The translations under genes were made by a program, and so were the position numbers. The notes below the pieces were generated by a model. That model was given only the letters and a program-made list of their open reading frames with translations, was not told the origin of the DNA and ran no database searches. 64,000 bases of DNA from Pseudomonas cedrina subsp. cedrina (GTDB lineage: Bacteria; Pseudomonadota; Gammaproteobacteria; Pseudomonadales; Pseudomonadaceae): the NCBI RefSeq assembly GCF_001983175.1, contig NZ_MNPW01000001.1, positions 1 through 64,000 on the forward strand, in the 5' to 3' direction. Below are positions 38,148 through 47,348 of this stretch, piece by piece. The stretch's first letter is position 1. Each line of letters starts with the position of its first letter.

Positions 38148-38184
38148 TGACCTTCTGGTCAGAAAATCGTTGACCGAAAAGTCA
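38148..38184. promoter_or_regulatory. two TGAC-N6-GTCA dyads upstream of xdhA, candidate operators
   Basis: TGAC-CTTCTG-GTCA (38148-38161) and TGAC-CGAAAA-GTCA (38171-38184) are spaced 23 bases start to start, about two helical turns. The nearest regulator gene is the divergent GntR at 37304-37963. The match of site to regulator is inferred. Confidence 0.5.
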
Positions 38185-38243
38185 GACATGACTAGATTCG
38201 GCGCAAAGCGGTTAACAACAATAATGAGTCTGCGAGGCCTTCC

Positions 38244-39692
38244 GTGATCCAGTTTTTACTCAACCAGGAACTCCGTAGCGAGCACGCCCTGGACCCCAAC
38301 CTGACCGTGCTCAATTATCTGCGCGAACACTTGGGCAAACCCGGTACCAAAGAAGGCTGCGCCAGCGGCGACTGCGGTGCGTGCACCGTGGTAGTCGGCG
38401 AGCTGCACACTAATGACCAGGGCGCCGAGCAGATCCGTTATCGCAGCCTCAATTCGTGCCTGGCCTTTGTCTCGTCGTTGCACGGCAAGCAACTGATCAG
38501 CGTCGAAGACCTCAAGCATCAGGGCCAACTGCACAGCGTGCAACAGGCCATGGTCGAGTGCCACGGCTCGCAATGCGGCTTTTGCACCCCAGGCTTTGTG
38601 ATGTCGCTGTTCGCCCTGCAGAAGAACAGCGACGCTCCCGACAGTCAGAAAGCCCATGAAGCCCTGGCCGGCAACCTGTGCCGTTGCACCGGTTATCGTC
38701 CGATCCTCGCCGCCGCCGAGCAGGCCTGCTGCAACAAGCCGCAAGACCAGTTCGACAGCCGCCAGGCCGACACCATCGCCCGCCTCAAAGCCATCGCGCC
38801 GACGCAAACCGGCGAACTCAACAGCGGCGACAAACGCTGCCTGGTGCCCCTGACCGTGGCCGACCTGGCCGACCTCTACGACGCCTACCCCCAAGCCCGG
38901 CTGCTGGCGGGCGGCACCGACCTGGCGCTGGAAGTCACCCAGTTCCACCGCACGCTGCCGGTGATGATCTATGTTGGCAACATCGCGGACATGAAGCGCA
39001 TCGACGATTTCGACGATCGCCTGGAAATCGGCGCCGCCACCGCACTCTCCGACTGCTACACCGCGCTGCACCAGGCCTACCCGGACTTCGGCGAGCTGCT
39101 GCAGCGCTTCGCCTCCCTGCAGATCCGCAACCAGGGCACGCTCGGCGGCAATATCGGCAACGCCTCGCCGATCGGCGATTCGCCGCCGCTGCTGATCGCC
39201 CTCGGTGCGCAGATCGTGCTGTGCAAGGGCGAAACCCGCCGTACCCTGGCCCTGGAGGACTACTTCATCGACTACCGCGTCACCGCGCGCCAGGACAGCG
39301 AGTTCATCGAGAAGATCATCGTGCCGAAGGGCCACGCGCTGTTTCGCGCCTACAAGGTGTCCAAGCGCCTGGACGACGATATTTCCGCCGTTTGCGCCGC
39401 CTTTAACTTGAAACTCGACAACGGAGTGATCCGTGACGCGCGCGTTGCCTTCGGCGGCATGGCCGCCACGCCAAAACGCGCCAAACACTGCGAAACGCTA
39501 TTGATCGGCGCCACCTGGAATGCCGCCACCGTCGAGCAAGCCTGCGCCGCGCTGGCCGAGGATTTCACCCCGCTTTCGGACTTCCGCGCCAGCAAGGAGT
39601 ACCGCCTGCTCAGCGCGCAGAACCTGCTGCGCAAATACTTCATCGAACTGCAAACGCCGCATATCGAGACTCGGGTGACCGCTTATGTCTAA
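38244..39692 (+). CDS. xdhA: xanthine dehydrogenase small subunit (Fe-S and FAD)
   Basis: A 482-residue subunit carrying two [2Fe-2S] clusters and FAD. The clusters are seen as GCASGDCGACTV near 42-52 with the later SCLAF, and as QCGFCTPGFVMS with CRCTGYRP near 112-152. The FAD domain begins near 195 (LLAGGTDLALE) and includes the LGGNIGNASPIGDSPP loop. The start is a GTG at 38244, supported by the conserved IQFLLNQELRS start. It overlaps xdhB by eight bases. The enzyme oxidises hypoxanthine and xanthine to urate. Confidence 0.95.
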   Translation: MIQFLLNQELRSEHALDPNLTVLNYLREHLGKPGTKEGCASGDCGACTVVVGELHTNDQGAEQIRYRSLNSCLAFVSSLHGKQLISVEDLKHQGQLHSVQQAMVECHGSQCGFCTPGFVMSLFALQKNSDAPDSQKAHEALAGNLCRCTGYRPILAAAEQACCNKPQDQFDSRQADTIARLKAIAPTQTGELNSGDKRCLVPLTVADLADLYDAYPQARLLAGGTDLALEVTQFHRTLPVMIYVGNIADMKRIDDFDDRLEIGAATALSDCYTALHQAYPDFGELLQRFASLQIRNQGTLGGNIGNASPIGDSPPLLIALGAQIVLCKGETRRTLALEDYFIDYRVTARQDSEFIEKIIVPKGHALFRAYKVSKRLDDDISAVCAAFNLKLDNGVIRDARVAFGGMAATPKRAKHCETLLIGATWNAATVEQACAALAEDFTPLSDFRASKEYRLLSAQNLLRKYFIELQTPHIETRVTAYV

Positions 39693-42078
39693 CCATCACG
39701 CCGTGGTAAAAACCCAGGCCGAACTGGCCGAGCTGTTCGCCCAGGACCTGACCTCCGGGGTCGGCCGCAGCGTCAAGCATGACAGCGCCGCCAAGCACGT
39801 CAGCGGTGAGGCGCAGTACATCGACGACCGCCTCGAATTCCCCAACCAGCTGCACCTGTATGCGCGCCTGTCCGACCGCGCCCACGCGAAAATCCTCAGC
39901 ATCGACACCGCGCCCTGCTACGCCTTCGACGGCGTGCGCATCGTGATTACCCACGAAGACGTTCCGGGTTTGAAAGACATCGGTCCGCTGCTGCCCGGCG
40001 ATCCGTTGCTGGCCATCGACACCGTGCAGTTCGTCGGCCAAGTGGTGCTGGCGGTGGCTGCCCGCGACCTGGAAACCGCGCGCAAGGCAGCGATGGCGGC
40101 GGTGATCGAATATGAAGACCTGGAACCGGTGCTCGATGTGGTCCAGGCCTACCGCAACAAGCATTTCGTGCTCGACAGCCACACCCACCAGCGCGGTGAT
40201 TCGGCCGGTGCGTTGGCCACGGCAAAAAATCGCATCCAGGGCACGCTGCACATCGGCGGCCAGGAACACTTCTACCTGGAAACCCAGATCTCCTCGGTGA
40301 TGCCCACCGAAGACGGCGGCATGATCGTCTACTGCTCCACGCAGAACCCCACCGAAATACAAAAACTGGTGGCCGAAGTGCTCGACGTGTCGATGAACAA
40401 GATCGTCGTGGACATGCGCCGCATGGGCGGCGGTTTCGGCGGCAAGGAAACCCAGGCCGCAAGTCCCGCGTGCCTGTGCGCCGTGGTCGCGCGCCTCACC
40501 GGCCAGCCGACCAAGATGCGCCTGCCGCGTGTGGAAGACATGCTGATGACCGGCAAGCGCCACCCCTTCTATATCGAATACGACGTGGGTTTCGACGACA
40601 GCGGGCGCCTGCACGGGATCAATCTGGAACTGGCGGGTAACTGCGGCTGTTCGCCGGACCTGTCCAATTCGATTGTCGACCGCGCGATGTTCCACGCCGA
40701 CAATTCGTATTACCTGGGCGATGCGACGGTGAACGGCCATCGCTGCAAGACCAACACCGCGTCCAACACGGCCTATCGCGGCTTCGGCGGCCCGCAAGGC
40801 ATGGTCGCCATCGAGGAAGTGATGGACGCCATCGCCCGCCACCTGGCGCTGGACCCGCTGGCCGTGCGCAAGGCCAACTACTATGGCAAAACCGAGCGCA
40901 ACGTTACCCATTACTACCAGACCGTCGAGCACAACCTGCTCGAAGAGATGACCGCCGAACTGGAAGCCAGCAGCCAATACGCCGAGCGCCGCGAAGCGAT
41001 TCGCCTGTACAACGCCCACAGTCCGATCCTGAAAAAAGGCCTGGCGCTGACGCCGGTCAAATTCGGCATTTCGTTTACCGCCAGCTTTCTCAACCAGGCC
41101 GGTGCGCTGATCCACATTTATACCGACGGCAGCATCCACTTGAACCACGGCGGTACCGAGATGGGCCAGGGTTTGAACACCAAGGTGGCGCAAGTGGTGG
41201 CCGAAGTGTTCCAGGTGGACATCGACCGTGTACAGATCACGGCGACCAACACCGATAAAGTCCCGAACACTTCGCCGACCGCCGCCTCCAGCGGTGCCGA
41301 CCTGAACGGCAAGGCCGCGCAGAACGCCGCCGAAACCATCAAGCAGCGCCTGGTGGAATTCGCCGCGCGCAAGTACGAAGTGAGTGAAGCCGATGTGCAG
41401 TTCCGCAACGGCCATGTGCGCGTGCGTGAGCAGATCCTGACCTTTGAGGCGCTGATCCAGCAGGCGTATTTCGCCCAGGTCTCGCTGTCGAGCACCGGGT
41501 TCTACAAGACCCCGAAGATCTTCTACGACCGCAGCCAGTCGCGCGGAAGGCCGTTCTATTACTTCGCGTTCGGCGCGGCCTGCTGCGAAGTGATCGTCGA
41601 CACCCTGACCGGCGAATACAAGATGCTGCGCACCGACATCCTCCACGATGTAGGCGCCTCGCTGAACCCGGCCATCGACATCGGCCAGGTGGAAGGCGGG
41701 TTTATCCAGGGCATGGGCTGGCTGACCATGGAAGAGTTGGTGTGGAATGACAAAGGCAAGCTGATGACCAGCGGCCCGGCCAGTTACAAGATCCCGGCCG
41801 TGGCCGACATGCCGCTGGACCTGCGGGTGAAGCTGGTGGAGAACCGCAAGAACCCGGAAGACACGGTGTTCCATTCCAAGGCTGTGGGCGAGCCGCCGTT
41901 CATGCTCGGGATTGCGTCGTGGTGCGCGATCAAGGATGCGGTGGCGAGTTTGGGTGACTATCGTCATCAGCCCAGGATCGATGCGCCGGCGACGCCGGAG
42001 CGGGTGTTGTGGGGGTGTGAGCAGATGCGCAAGTTGCAGACGGTGAAGGCGGCTGAAACCGAGATGGCTTCGCTCTAG
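39685..42078 (+). CDS. xdhB: xanthine dehydrogenase molybdopterin-binding subunit
   Basis: A 797-residue molybdenum cofactor subunit. Cofactor and substrate motifs are visible: GGQEHFYLETQ near 190, RMGGGFGGKETQ near 250, TAYRGFGGPQG near 365 and GGTEMGQGLNTKV near 490; the late ending VGEPPFMLG near 735 includes the catalytic Glu (GE-P-P) typical of xanthine dehydrogenases. It is co-transcribed with xdhA through an 8-base overlap. The pairing with xdhA, xdhC and guaD supports a purine breakdown role over other hydroxylases. Confidence 0.95.
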   Translation: MSNHHAVVKTQAELAELFAQDLTSGVGRSVKHDSAAKHVSGEAQYIDDRLEFPNQLHLYARLSDRAHAKILSIDTAPCYAFDGVRIVITHEDVPGLKDIGPLLPGDPLLAIDTVQFVGQVVLAVAARDLETARKAAMAAVIEYEDLEPVLDVVQAYRNKHFVLDSHTHQRGDSAGALATAKNRIQGTLHIGGQEHFYLETQISSVMPTEDGGMIVYCSTQNPTEIQKLVAEVLDVSMNKIVVDMRRMGGGFGGKETQAASPACLCAVVARLTGQPTKMRLPRVEDMLMTGKRHPFYIEYDVGFDDSGRLHGINLELAGNCGCSPDLSNSIVDRAMFHADNSYYLGDATVNGHRCKTNTASNTAYRGFGGPQGMVAIEEVMDAIARHLALDPLAVRKANYYGKTERNVTHYYQTVEHNLLEEMTAELEASSQYAERREAIRLYNAHSPILKKGLALTPVKFGISFTASFLNQAGALIHIYTDGSIHLNHGGTEMGQGLNTKVAQVVAEVFQVDIDRVQITATNTDKVPNTSPTAASSGADLNGKAAQNAAETIKQRLVEFAARKYEVSEADVQFRNGHVRVREQILTFEALIQQAYFAQVSLSSTGFYKTPKIFYDRSQSRGRPFYYFAFGAACCEVIVDTLTGEYKMLRTDILHDVGASLNPAIDIGQVEGGFIQGMGWLTMEELVWNDKGKLMTSGPASYKIPAVADMPLDLRVKLVENRKNPEDTVFHSKAVGEPPFMLGIASWCAIKDAVASLGDYRHQPRIDAPATPERVLWGCEQMRKLQTVKAAETEMASL

Positions 42079-42093
42079 ACCGAGGCGCTGCCT

Positions 42094-42156
42094 TCGCAGG
42101 CAAGCCAGCTCCCACAGGGGAACGCATTCCAAGTGTGGGAGCTGGCTTGCCTGCGA
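42094..42156. repeat. REP doublet between xdhB and xdhC
   Basis: TCGCAGGCAAGCCAGCTCCC plus ACA and, after 17 bases, TGTGGGAGCTGGCTTGCCTG plus CGA. The arms are exact complements over 23 bases. It sits inside a probable operon and could lower or stabilise expression of xdhC. Confidence 0.82.
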
Positions 42157-42193
42157 TAGCGGCCGAACTGACAACAGAGATGTTGAGGTAAAC

Positions 42194-43051
42194 ATGAACA
42201 ACTGGATCAGTGCCCTAGCCCAGCTGCAAGACAGCGGCGAACCCTGCGTACTCGTCACCATTATCGAAGAACTCGGCTCCACGCCGCGCAACGCCGGTTC
42301 CAAGATGGTAATCAGCGCCGCGCAGGCCTTCGACACCATCGGCGGCGGCCACCTGGAATACAAGGCGATGCAGATCGCCCGCGAGATGCTCGCCCGTGGC
42401 CAGCGCAACACCCATCTGGAGCGCTTCAGCCTCGGCGCCAGCCTGGGCCAGTGCTGCGGTGGCGTGACCGTATTGCTGTTCGAACCCATGGGTCAGGTGC
42501 AGGCGCAGATCGCGGTGTTTGGCGCCGGCCATGTCGGCCGCGCGCTGGTGCCGTTGCTGGCAAGCCTGCCATGCCGGGTGCGCTGGATCGATTCGCGCGA
42601 ACAGGAGTTTCCGGAACATATCCCACAGGGCGTGCGTAAAATCGTCAGCGAAGAGCCGGTCGACGAAATTGCCGACCTGCCGGCGGGCAGTTACTGCATC
42701 GTGATGACCCACAATCACGCGCTGGACCTGGAACTCAGCGCTGCCCTGCTCAAGCGCAATGACTTCGCCTACTTCGGCCTGATCGGCTCGAAGACCAAAC
42801 GGGTCAAGTTCGAACATCGCCTGCGGGATCGCGGCTTCGATGCCGCGCAATTGCAACGCATGCGCTGCCCCATGGGCCTGGGCGAGGTGAAGGGCAAATT
42901 GCCAGTGGAAATCGCCATCTCCATCGCCGGCGAAATCATCGCCACCTATAACGCCCATTTCGGCCAGCACACCGTGGGCGCCGAGCCTATTGCCAAACTG
43001 CTGCCGGCTTCGCGTCGCAGCCAAGCCCTTACTTCTGTTGCCAAGCATTGA
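42194..43051 (+). CDS. xdhC: xanthine dehydrogenase accessory protein XdhC
   Basis: A 285-residue molybdenum cofactor chaperone that inserts the sulfurated cofactor into XdhB. The N-terminal XdhC domain includes EELGSTPRNAGSKMVIS and the CCGGVTVLLFEP segment near 88. A Rossmann fold follows (VFGAGHVGRALVPLL near 107). The ending LGEVKGKLPVEIAISIAGEI is family-typical. It follows xdhB after 115 bases holding a REP doublet, and precedes guaD by seven bases. Confidence 0.94.
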   Translation: MNNWISALAQLQDSGEPCVLVTIIEELGSTPRNAGSKMVISAAQAFDTIGGGHLEYKAMQIAREMLARGQRNTHLERFSLGASLGQCCGGVTVLLFEPMGQVQAQIAVFGAGHVGRALVPLLASLPCRVRWIDSREQEFPEHIPQGVRKIVSEEPVDEIADLPAGSYCIVMTHNHALDLELSAALLKRNDFAYFGLIGSKTKRVKFEHRLRDRGFDAAQLQRMRCPMGLGEVKGKLPVEIAISIAGEIIATYNAHFGQHTVGAEPIAKLLPASRRSQALTSVAKH

Positions 43052-43058
43052 GAAAACC

Positions 43059-44366
43059 ATGCCTTTGACTCGCAAAGCCTACCGTGCCGCCATTTTGCAC
43101 AGCATCGCCGACCCCGCTGAAGTGGGTATCGAAGCGTCCTATGAGTATTTCGCAGATGGTTTGCTGGTGATCGAGAACGGCCAGATCAGCGCTGTCGGCC
43201 ATGCCGGGGATTTGCTGCCGACCCTGCCTGCCGATATCGACATCACCCATTACCAGGACGCGCTGATCACGCCCGGCCTGATCGATACCCACATTCACCT
43301 GCCGCAGACCGGCATGGTCGGCGCGTATGGCGAGCAGTTGCTGGACTGGCTCAATACCTACACCTTCCCCTGCGAGAGCCAGTTCGCCGACAAGGCCCAC
43401 GCCGAGGAAGTCGTGGATATTTTCATCAAGGAACTGCTGCGCAACGGCACCACCACCGCACTGGTGTTCGGCAGTGTGCATCCGCAGTCGGTCAACGCGT
43501 TTTTTGAAGCGGCCGAGAAGCTCGACCTGCGCATGATCGCCGGCAAAGTGATGATGGACCGCAACGCGCCGGACTACCTGACCGACACCGCCGAATCCGG
43601 CTACCAGCAGAGCAAGGCGCTGATCGAGCGCTGGCACGGCAAGGGCCGCCTGCACTACGCGGTCACGCCACGCTTTGCGCCGACCAGCACGCCGGAGCAA
43701 TTGGCGCTGGCCGGGCAACTGCTCGGCGAATATCCGGATTTGTACCTGCAGACCCACATCAGCGAGAACAAGCAGGAAATCGAGTGGGTAAAAGCGCTGT
43801 TTCCGGAGCGCAACGGTTACCTGGATGTGTACGACCATTACCAGTTGCTGGGCGAGCGCTCGGTGTTTGCCCACGGCGTGCACCTGTGTGATGAAGAGTG
43901 CGCGCGGCTGGCAGAGACGGGTTCGGCGGTCGCGTTCTGCCCCACCTCAAACCTGTTCCTGGGCAGCGGTTTGTTCAACCTGCCGATGGCCGAGAAGCAC
44001 AAACTGAATGTAGGCCTGGGCACCGACGTCGGCGGCGGCACCAGTTTCTCGCTGCTGCAAACCTTGAACGAAGCCTACAAGGTCATGCAATTACAGGGCG
44101 CGCGGTTGAGCCCATTCAAGTCGCTGTACCTGGCGACACTGGGTGGCGCGCGGGCGCTACGACTGGAGGACAAGATCGGCACGTTGCAGCCGGGGACGGA
44201 GGCGGACTTTTTGGTGCTGGACTACAACGCCACGCCGCTGCTGAACTATCGCTTGAAGCAGGCCAAGGATATTGCCGAGACGTTGTTTGTGTTGATGACG
44301 CTGGGGGATGATCGGACGGTGTTGCAGACGTATGCGGCGGGCAATCTGGTGCACCAGCGTCAATAG
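43059..44366 (+). CDS. guaD: guanine deaminase
   Basis: A 435-residue zinc amidohydrolase that converts guanine to xanthine, the substrate of the adjacent xanthine dehydrogenase. The metal site HxH is in DTHIHLPQTGM near 78; PCESQFAD near 103 is a guanine deaminase hallmark. Later metal ligands are in QTHISENKQEIEWV and the Asp in LGTDVGGGTSFS. The ATG at 43059 (MPLTRKAYRAAIL) is chosen because upstream extension would overlap xdhC. Confidence 0.95.
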   Translation: MPLTRKAYRAAILHSIADPAEVGIEASYEYFADGLLVIENGQISAVGHAGDLLPTLPADIDITHYQDALITPGLIDTHIHLPQTGMVGAYGEQLLDWLNTYTFPCESQFADKAHAEEVVDIFIKELLRNGTTTALVFGSVHPQSVNAFFEAAEKLDLRMIAGKVMMDRNAPDYLTDTAESGYQQSKALIERWHGKGRLHYAVTPRFAPTSTPEQLALAGQLLGEYPDLYLQTHISENKQEIEWVKALFPERNGYLDVYDHYQLLGERSVFAHGVHLCDEECARLAETGSAVAFCPTSNLFLGSGLFNLPMAEKHKLNVGLGTDVGGGTSFSLLQTLNEAYKVMQLQGARLSPFKSLYLATLGGARALRLEDKIGTLQPGTEADFLVLDYNATPLLNYRLKQAKDIAETLFVLMTLGDDRTVLQTYAAGNLVHQRQ

Positions 44367-44405
44367 TAGTCACAACACAAAACCAAATGTGGAAAGCTGG
44401 GCTTG

Positions 44406-44495
44406 TGTGGGAGCCGGGCTTGCCCGCGATGCAGGCACTGAGGTGTGTATCAGTGATACCGCAGTGATGCTATCGCAGGCAAGCCAGCTCCCACA
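44406..44495. repeat. REP doublet, TGTGGGAGC-GGCTTGC type
   Basis: TGTGGGAGCCGGGCTTGCCC at the left and GCAGGCAAGCCAGCTCCCAC at the right form imperfect inverted arms about 45 bases apart. It separates the convergent genes guaD and the second GntR regulator. Confidence 0.75.
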
Positions 44496-44523
44496 CAAGC
44501 CCTCTCCCACATTTTGATCGGGT

Positions 44524-45288
44524 TTACAACTTGACGGAGGAGCGCCCTGGCTTCTTGGTCTGCAACAAATGTGAGAACACCGCATGCAAATCGTCCGACG
44601 CGCTCTCTTCATCGAGGTTGAGCTTGCTGTCGATATGATCCATGTGATGCATCATCAAATTCACCGCCAGAGTCGCGTCCCGCGCTTCGATCGCATCGAT
44701 CAACTGGGTGTGTTCATCGTAGGAACAGTGCGAGCGGTTGCCGCTTTCGTACTGGGCGATGATCAATGAGGTCTGGGACACCAGGCTGCGCTGGAAGCTG
44801 ATCAGCGGCGCGTTCTTTGCCGCTTCGGCCAGCTTGAGGTGGAATTCGCCGGAGAGGCGGATGCCGGCACCGCGATCGCCACGGGAAAAACTGTCGCGTT
44901 CGTCGTTGACCATCTGGCGCAGTTCGGCCAGTTGCTCGGCCGTCGCATGTTGCACCGCCAGCTCGGTAATCGCCCGCTCCACCAGACGCCGCGCAAGGAA
45001 CACTTGGCGTGCTTCCTCGACACTCGGGCTGGCCACCACCGCGCCGCGATTGGGCCGCAGCAGCACCACACCTTCATGGGCCAGGCGCGACAGCGCGCGG
45101 CGAATGATGGTGCGGCTGACGCCGAAAATTTCGCCCAGCGCCTCTTCACTCAATTTGGTACCGGGCGCCAGGCGTTGTTCGAGAATCGCCTCGAAGATAT
45201 GCGCGTAGACGATATCGTCCTGGGTTCCGCTGCGAGCGGCCTTGCCGGCTCGCGGTTGTTTCTTGAGAGGTTGCAACTGTTCGTTCAT
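44524..45288 (-). CDS. GntR-family (FCD) transcriptional regulator
   Basis: A 254-residue regulator with a polar 25-residue N-terminal tail, a winged helix (VYAHIFEAILEQRLAPGTKLSEEALGEIFGVSRTIIRRALSRL when joined), and an FCD effector domain with the metal-ligand-like EFHLKL near 150 and MMHHMDHI near 218. It is divergent from a BenE-family transporter; the shared 246-base gap has two direct ACGGTAATAC repeats. A role in purine or nucleobase control is suggested by the neighbours. The ATG at 45288 is chosen. Confidence 0.9.
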   Translation of the reverse strand: MNEQLQPLKKQPRAGKAARSGTQDDIVYAHIFEAILEQRLAPGTKLSEEALGEIFGVSRTIIRRALSRLAHEGVVLLRPNRGAVVASPSVEEARQVFLARRLVERAITELAVQHATAEQLAELRQMVNDERDSFSRGDRGAGIRLSGEFHLKLAEAAKNAPLISFQRSLVSQTSLIIAQYESGNRSHCSYDEHTQLIDAIEARDATLAVNLMMHHMDHIDSKLNLDEESASDDLHAVFSHLLQTKKPGRSSVKL

Positions 45289-45321
45289 GGGCACTCGGGT
45301 TTGGAGAACGGCGGCGAATTA

Positions 45322-45350
45322 ACGGTAATACAGTGACTTTACGGTAATAC
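45322..45350. promoter_or_regulatory. direct repeats ACGGTAATAC between GntR and BenE genes
   Basis: ACGGTAATAC occurs at 45322-45331 and again at 45341-45350, 19 bases start to start. This could be a tandem operator for the divergent pair. No inverted symmetry within the unit is clear. Confidence 0.4.
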
Positions 45351-45534
45351 GGCAACAGCGGGTCGCTGGCAAGTATCACCTGAAAACACGGCACATTGTA
45401 CACAACCGCATGCGCCAACACACTGTACGGCTGTTTGAGCCGACGGCTGTATTGCAATGAGTCGTCAGGTTTGAGTTTAGGCTTGAATCCGCGCCGTCAC
45501 CGGCTAACACCCAGGTAAAAAGGAACACCTCTGC

Positions 45535-46725
45535 ATGACCGATTCCCCCCAAGCGCCTTTACGTCCGCTGGCCGATACTTCGTTTGCGGCCGTCGTCGCC
45601 GGTTTTATCGCCATGATGACCGGCTACACCAGCTCCCTGGTGCTGATGTTCCAGGCAGGCCAGGCGGCGGGGTTGACCACGGCGCAGATTTCTTCGTGGA
45701 TCTGGGCCCTGTCCATTGGCATGGCGGTGTGCAGCATTGGCTTGTCCCTGCGCTATCGCACGCCGATTACCATTGCCTGGTCGACGCCGGGCGCAGCGCT
45801 GCTGATCACCAGCCTTGGCGGTGTGAGTTATGGCGAGGCCATCGGGGCCTACATCACCTGTGCGGTGCTGGTGACGATTTGCGGGTTGACCGGCAGCTTT
45901 GAAAAACTCGTCAAGCGCATCCCCGCATCACTGGCCGCCGCCTTGCTCGCCGGGATCCTGTTCAAGATCGGCAGCGAGATCTTCGTCGCCGCGCAACACC
46001 GTACCGGCCTGGTGCTGGGCATGTTCTTCACCTACCTGATCATCAAACGGTTGTCGCCGCGTTATGCGGTGCTGGCTGCGCTGGTGATCGGCACCGCACT
46101 GTCCGGGTTGATGGGGCTGCTGGACTTCAGCGGTTTTCACCTGGAAGTGGCGACGCCGGTCTGGACCACGCCGCATTTCTCGTTGGCGGCAACCATCAGC
46201 ATCGGCATTCCGTTGTTTGTCGTGGCGATGACCTCGCAGAACATGCCCGGCGTCGCGGTCCTGCGGGCCGACGGCTACAGCGTGCCCGCCTCGCCCCTGA
46301 TCACCGCCACCGGCCTGGCGTCGCTGGTGCTGTCGCCGTTTGGCTCCCACGGGATCAACCTGGCCGCGATCAGCGCGGCGATCTGCACCGGGCCCCATGC
46401 CCATGAGGACCGCAACAAGCGCTACACCGCCGCCGTGTGGTGCGGGGTGTTCTACGGGATTGCCGGGGTATTCGGCGCGACATTGGCGGCCTTGTTCGCA
46501 GCCTTGCCCAAGGAACTGGTGCTGTCGATTGCAGCCCTGGCGCTGTTTGGCTCGATCATCAATGGCCTGAGCATCGCCATGAATGAACCGAAGGAACGGG
46601 AAGCGGCGCTGATCACCTTCATGGTCACCGCGTCTGGCTTGACGCTGTTTTCCATCGGGTCGGCGTTCTGGGGGATTGTGGCGGGGGTGTTGACGCTGCT
46701 GATTCTGAATGGACGCAAGGCATAA
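45535..46725 (+). CDS. BenE-family (benzoate/H+ symporter type) transporter
   Basis: A 396-residue inner-membrane protein with about twelve helices. Family features include FIAMMTGYTSSLVLMFQAG near 25, ITIAWSTPGAALL near 78 and the SQNMPGVAVLRADGY loop near 234. BenE proteins import benzoate, but no aromatic degradation genes are near; the surrounding xdhABC-guaD and GntR genes suggest a purine or related heterocycle substrate (inference). It ends at a strong bidirectional terminator shared with yggL. Confidence 0.88.
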   Translation: MTDSPQAPLRPLADTSFAAVVAGFIAMMTGYTSSLVLMFQAGQAAGLTTAQISSWIWALSIGMAVCSIGLSLRYRTPITIAWSTPGAALLITSLGGVSYGEAIGAYITCAVLVTICGLTGSFEKLVKRIPASLAAALLAGILFKIGSEIFVAAQHRTGLVLGMFFTYLIIKRLSPRYAVLAALVIGTALSGLMGLLDFSGFHLEVATPVWTTPHFSLAATISIGIPLFVVAMTSQNMPGVAVLRADGYSVPASPLITATGLASLVLSPFGSHGINLAAISAAICTGPHAHEDRNKRYTAAVWCGVFYGIAGVFGATLAALFAALPKELVLSIAALALFGSIINGLSIAMNEPKEREAALITFMVTASGLTLFSIGSAFWGIVAGVLTLLILNGRKA

Positions 46726-46760
46726 AAAAACGGCGACCCTGTTCAGGTCGCCGTTTTTTT
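46724..46760. terminator. bidirectional intrinsic terminator
   Basis: AAAAAAACGGCGACC (46724-46738) and GGTCGCCGTTTTTTT (46746-46760) form a 15-base perfect stem with A/T tracts on both sides. It ends both the BenE-family gene and the convergent yggL. Confidence 0.93.
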
Positions 46761-46765
46761 CAGTA

Positions 46766-47110
46766 TCACTTGGCCGCGTTGATCGGCTTTTCCGGATACC
46801 ACACGTCCAGCAACGGGCTGACTTCAGCCTTGGTCAGCTCGGAACGGGTTTTCAGCCAGGCTTCAACAGCCGCGCGCTGCTCTTCGGAGACCGAGCCACG
46901 CTTCTGCAGGCAAACCAGACCGTAGTCATCGCCGCCGACGTAGCCCAGGCCGTTGGCTTCCATGGCTTCTTTGATGAATGCTTCGAGGAAAGCGTCGATA
47001 GCTTCTTCACTCAGGCCTTCTTTGAAGTCCAGGTTCAGTTCGAAACCCAGCTCTTGAAATTCATCAACGCACAGTTTTTTGCGCAGACGCTGGGAACGGT
47101 TAGTCGCCAT
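46766..47110 (-). CDS. yggL: YggL-family 50S ribosome-binding protein
   Basis: A 114-residue small protein. The basic N-terminus MATNRSQRLRKKLCVDEFQELGFEL is diagnostic of YggL (DUF469). The acidic middle (LSEEAIDAFLEAFIKEAMEANGLGYVGGDDYG) is also conserved. The family binds the large ribosomal subunit. The ATG at 47110 is preferred to one five codons upstream. It is divergent from dacB. Confidence 0.93.
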   Translation of the reverse strand: MATNRSQRLRKKLCVDEFQELGFELNLDFKEGLSEEAIDAFLEAFIKEAMEANGLGYVGGDDYGLVCLQKRGSVSEEQRAAVEAWLKTRSELTKAEVSPLLDVWYPEKPINAAK

Positions 47111-47348
47111 TGGAACAATCCTCATAAGTAATAACGGGCGGCACTTTAGCAGTTTAAGACGGCGATTGCCCGACTCTCTGGGACAGGCGGCACCATGCCG
47201 GTAAAAAAAACGCCGATTACCCGCTATGGTTCAGCTACAAGTGGCGCCACCTTGGGGCATAATGCCGACACTTTCATGACCATTGAGGGATTTTTCTTCT
47301 TTACCCCTCACTTTTTTCACCCTCCTCAGCAGTAGGGTTTTACCTCTT

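Noticed and set aside
39640..42489. A 949-codon open frame antisense to xdhB
   Set aside because: xdhB motifs are complete on the plus strand; the antisense product has no recognisable domain and spans a REP repeat.
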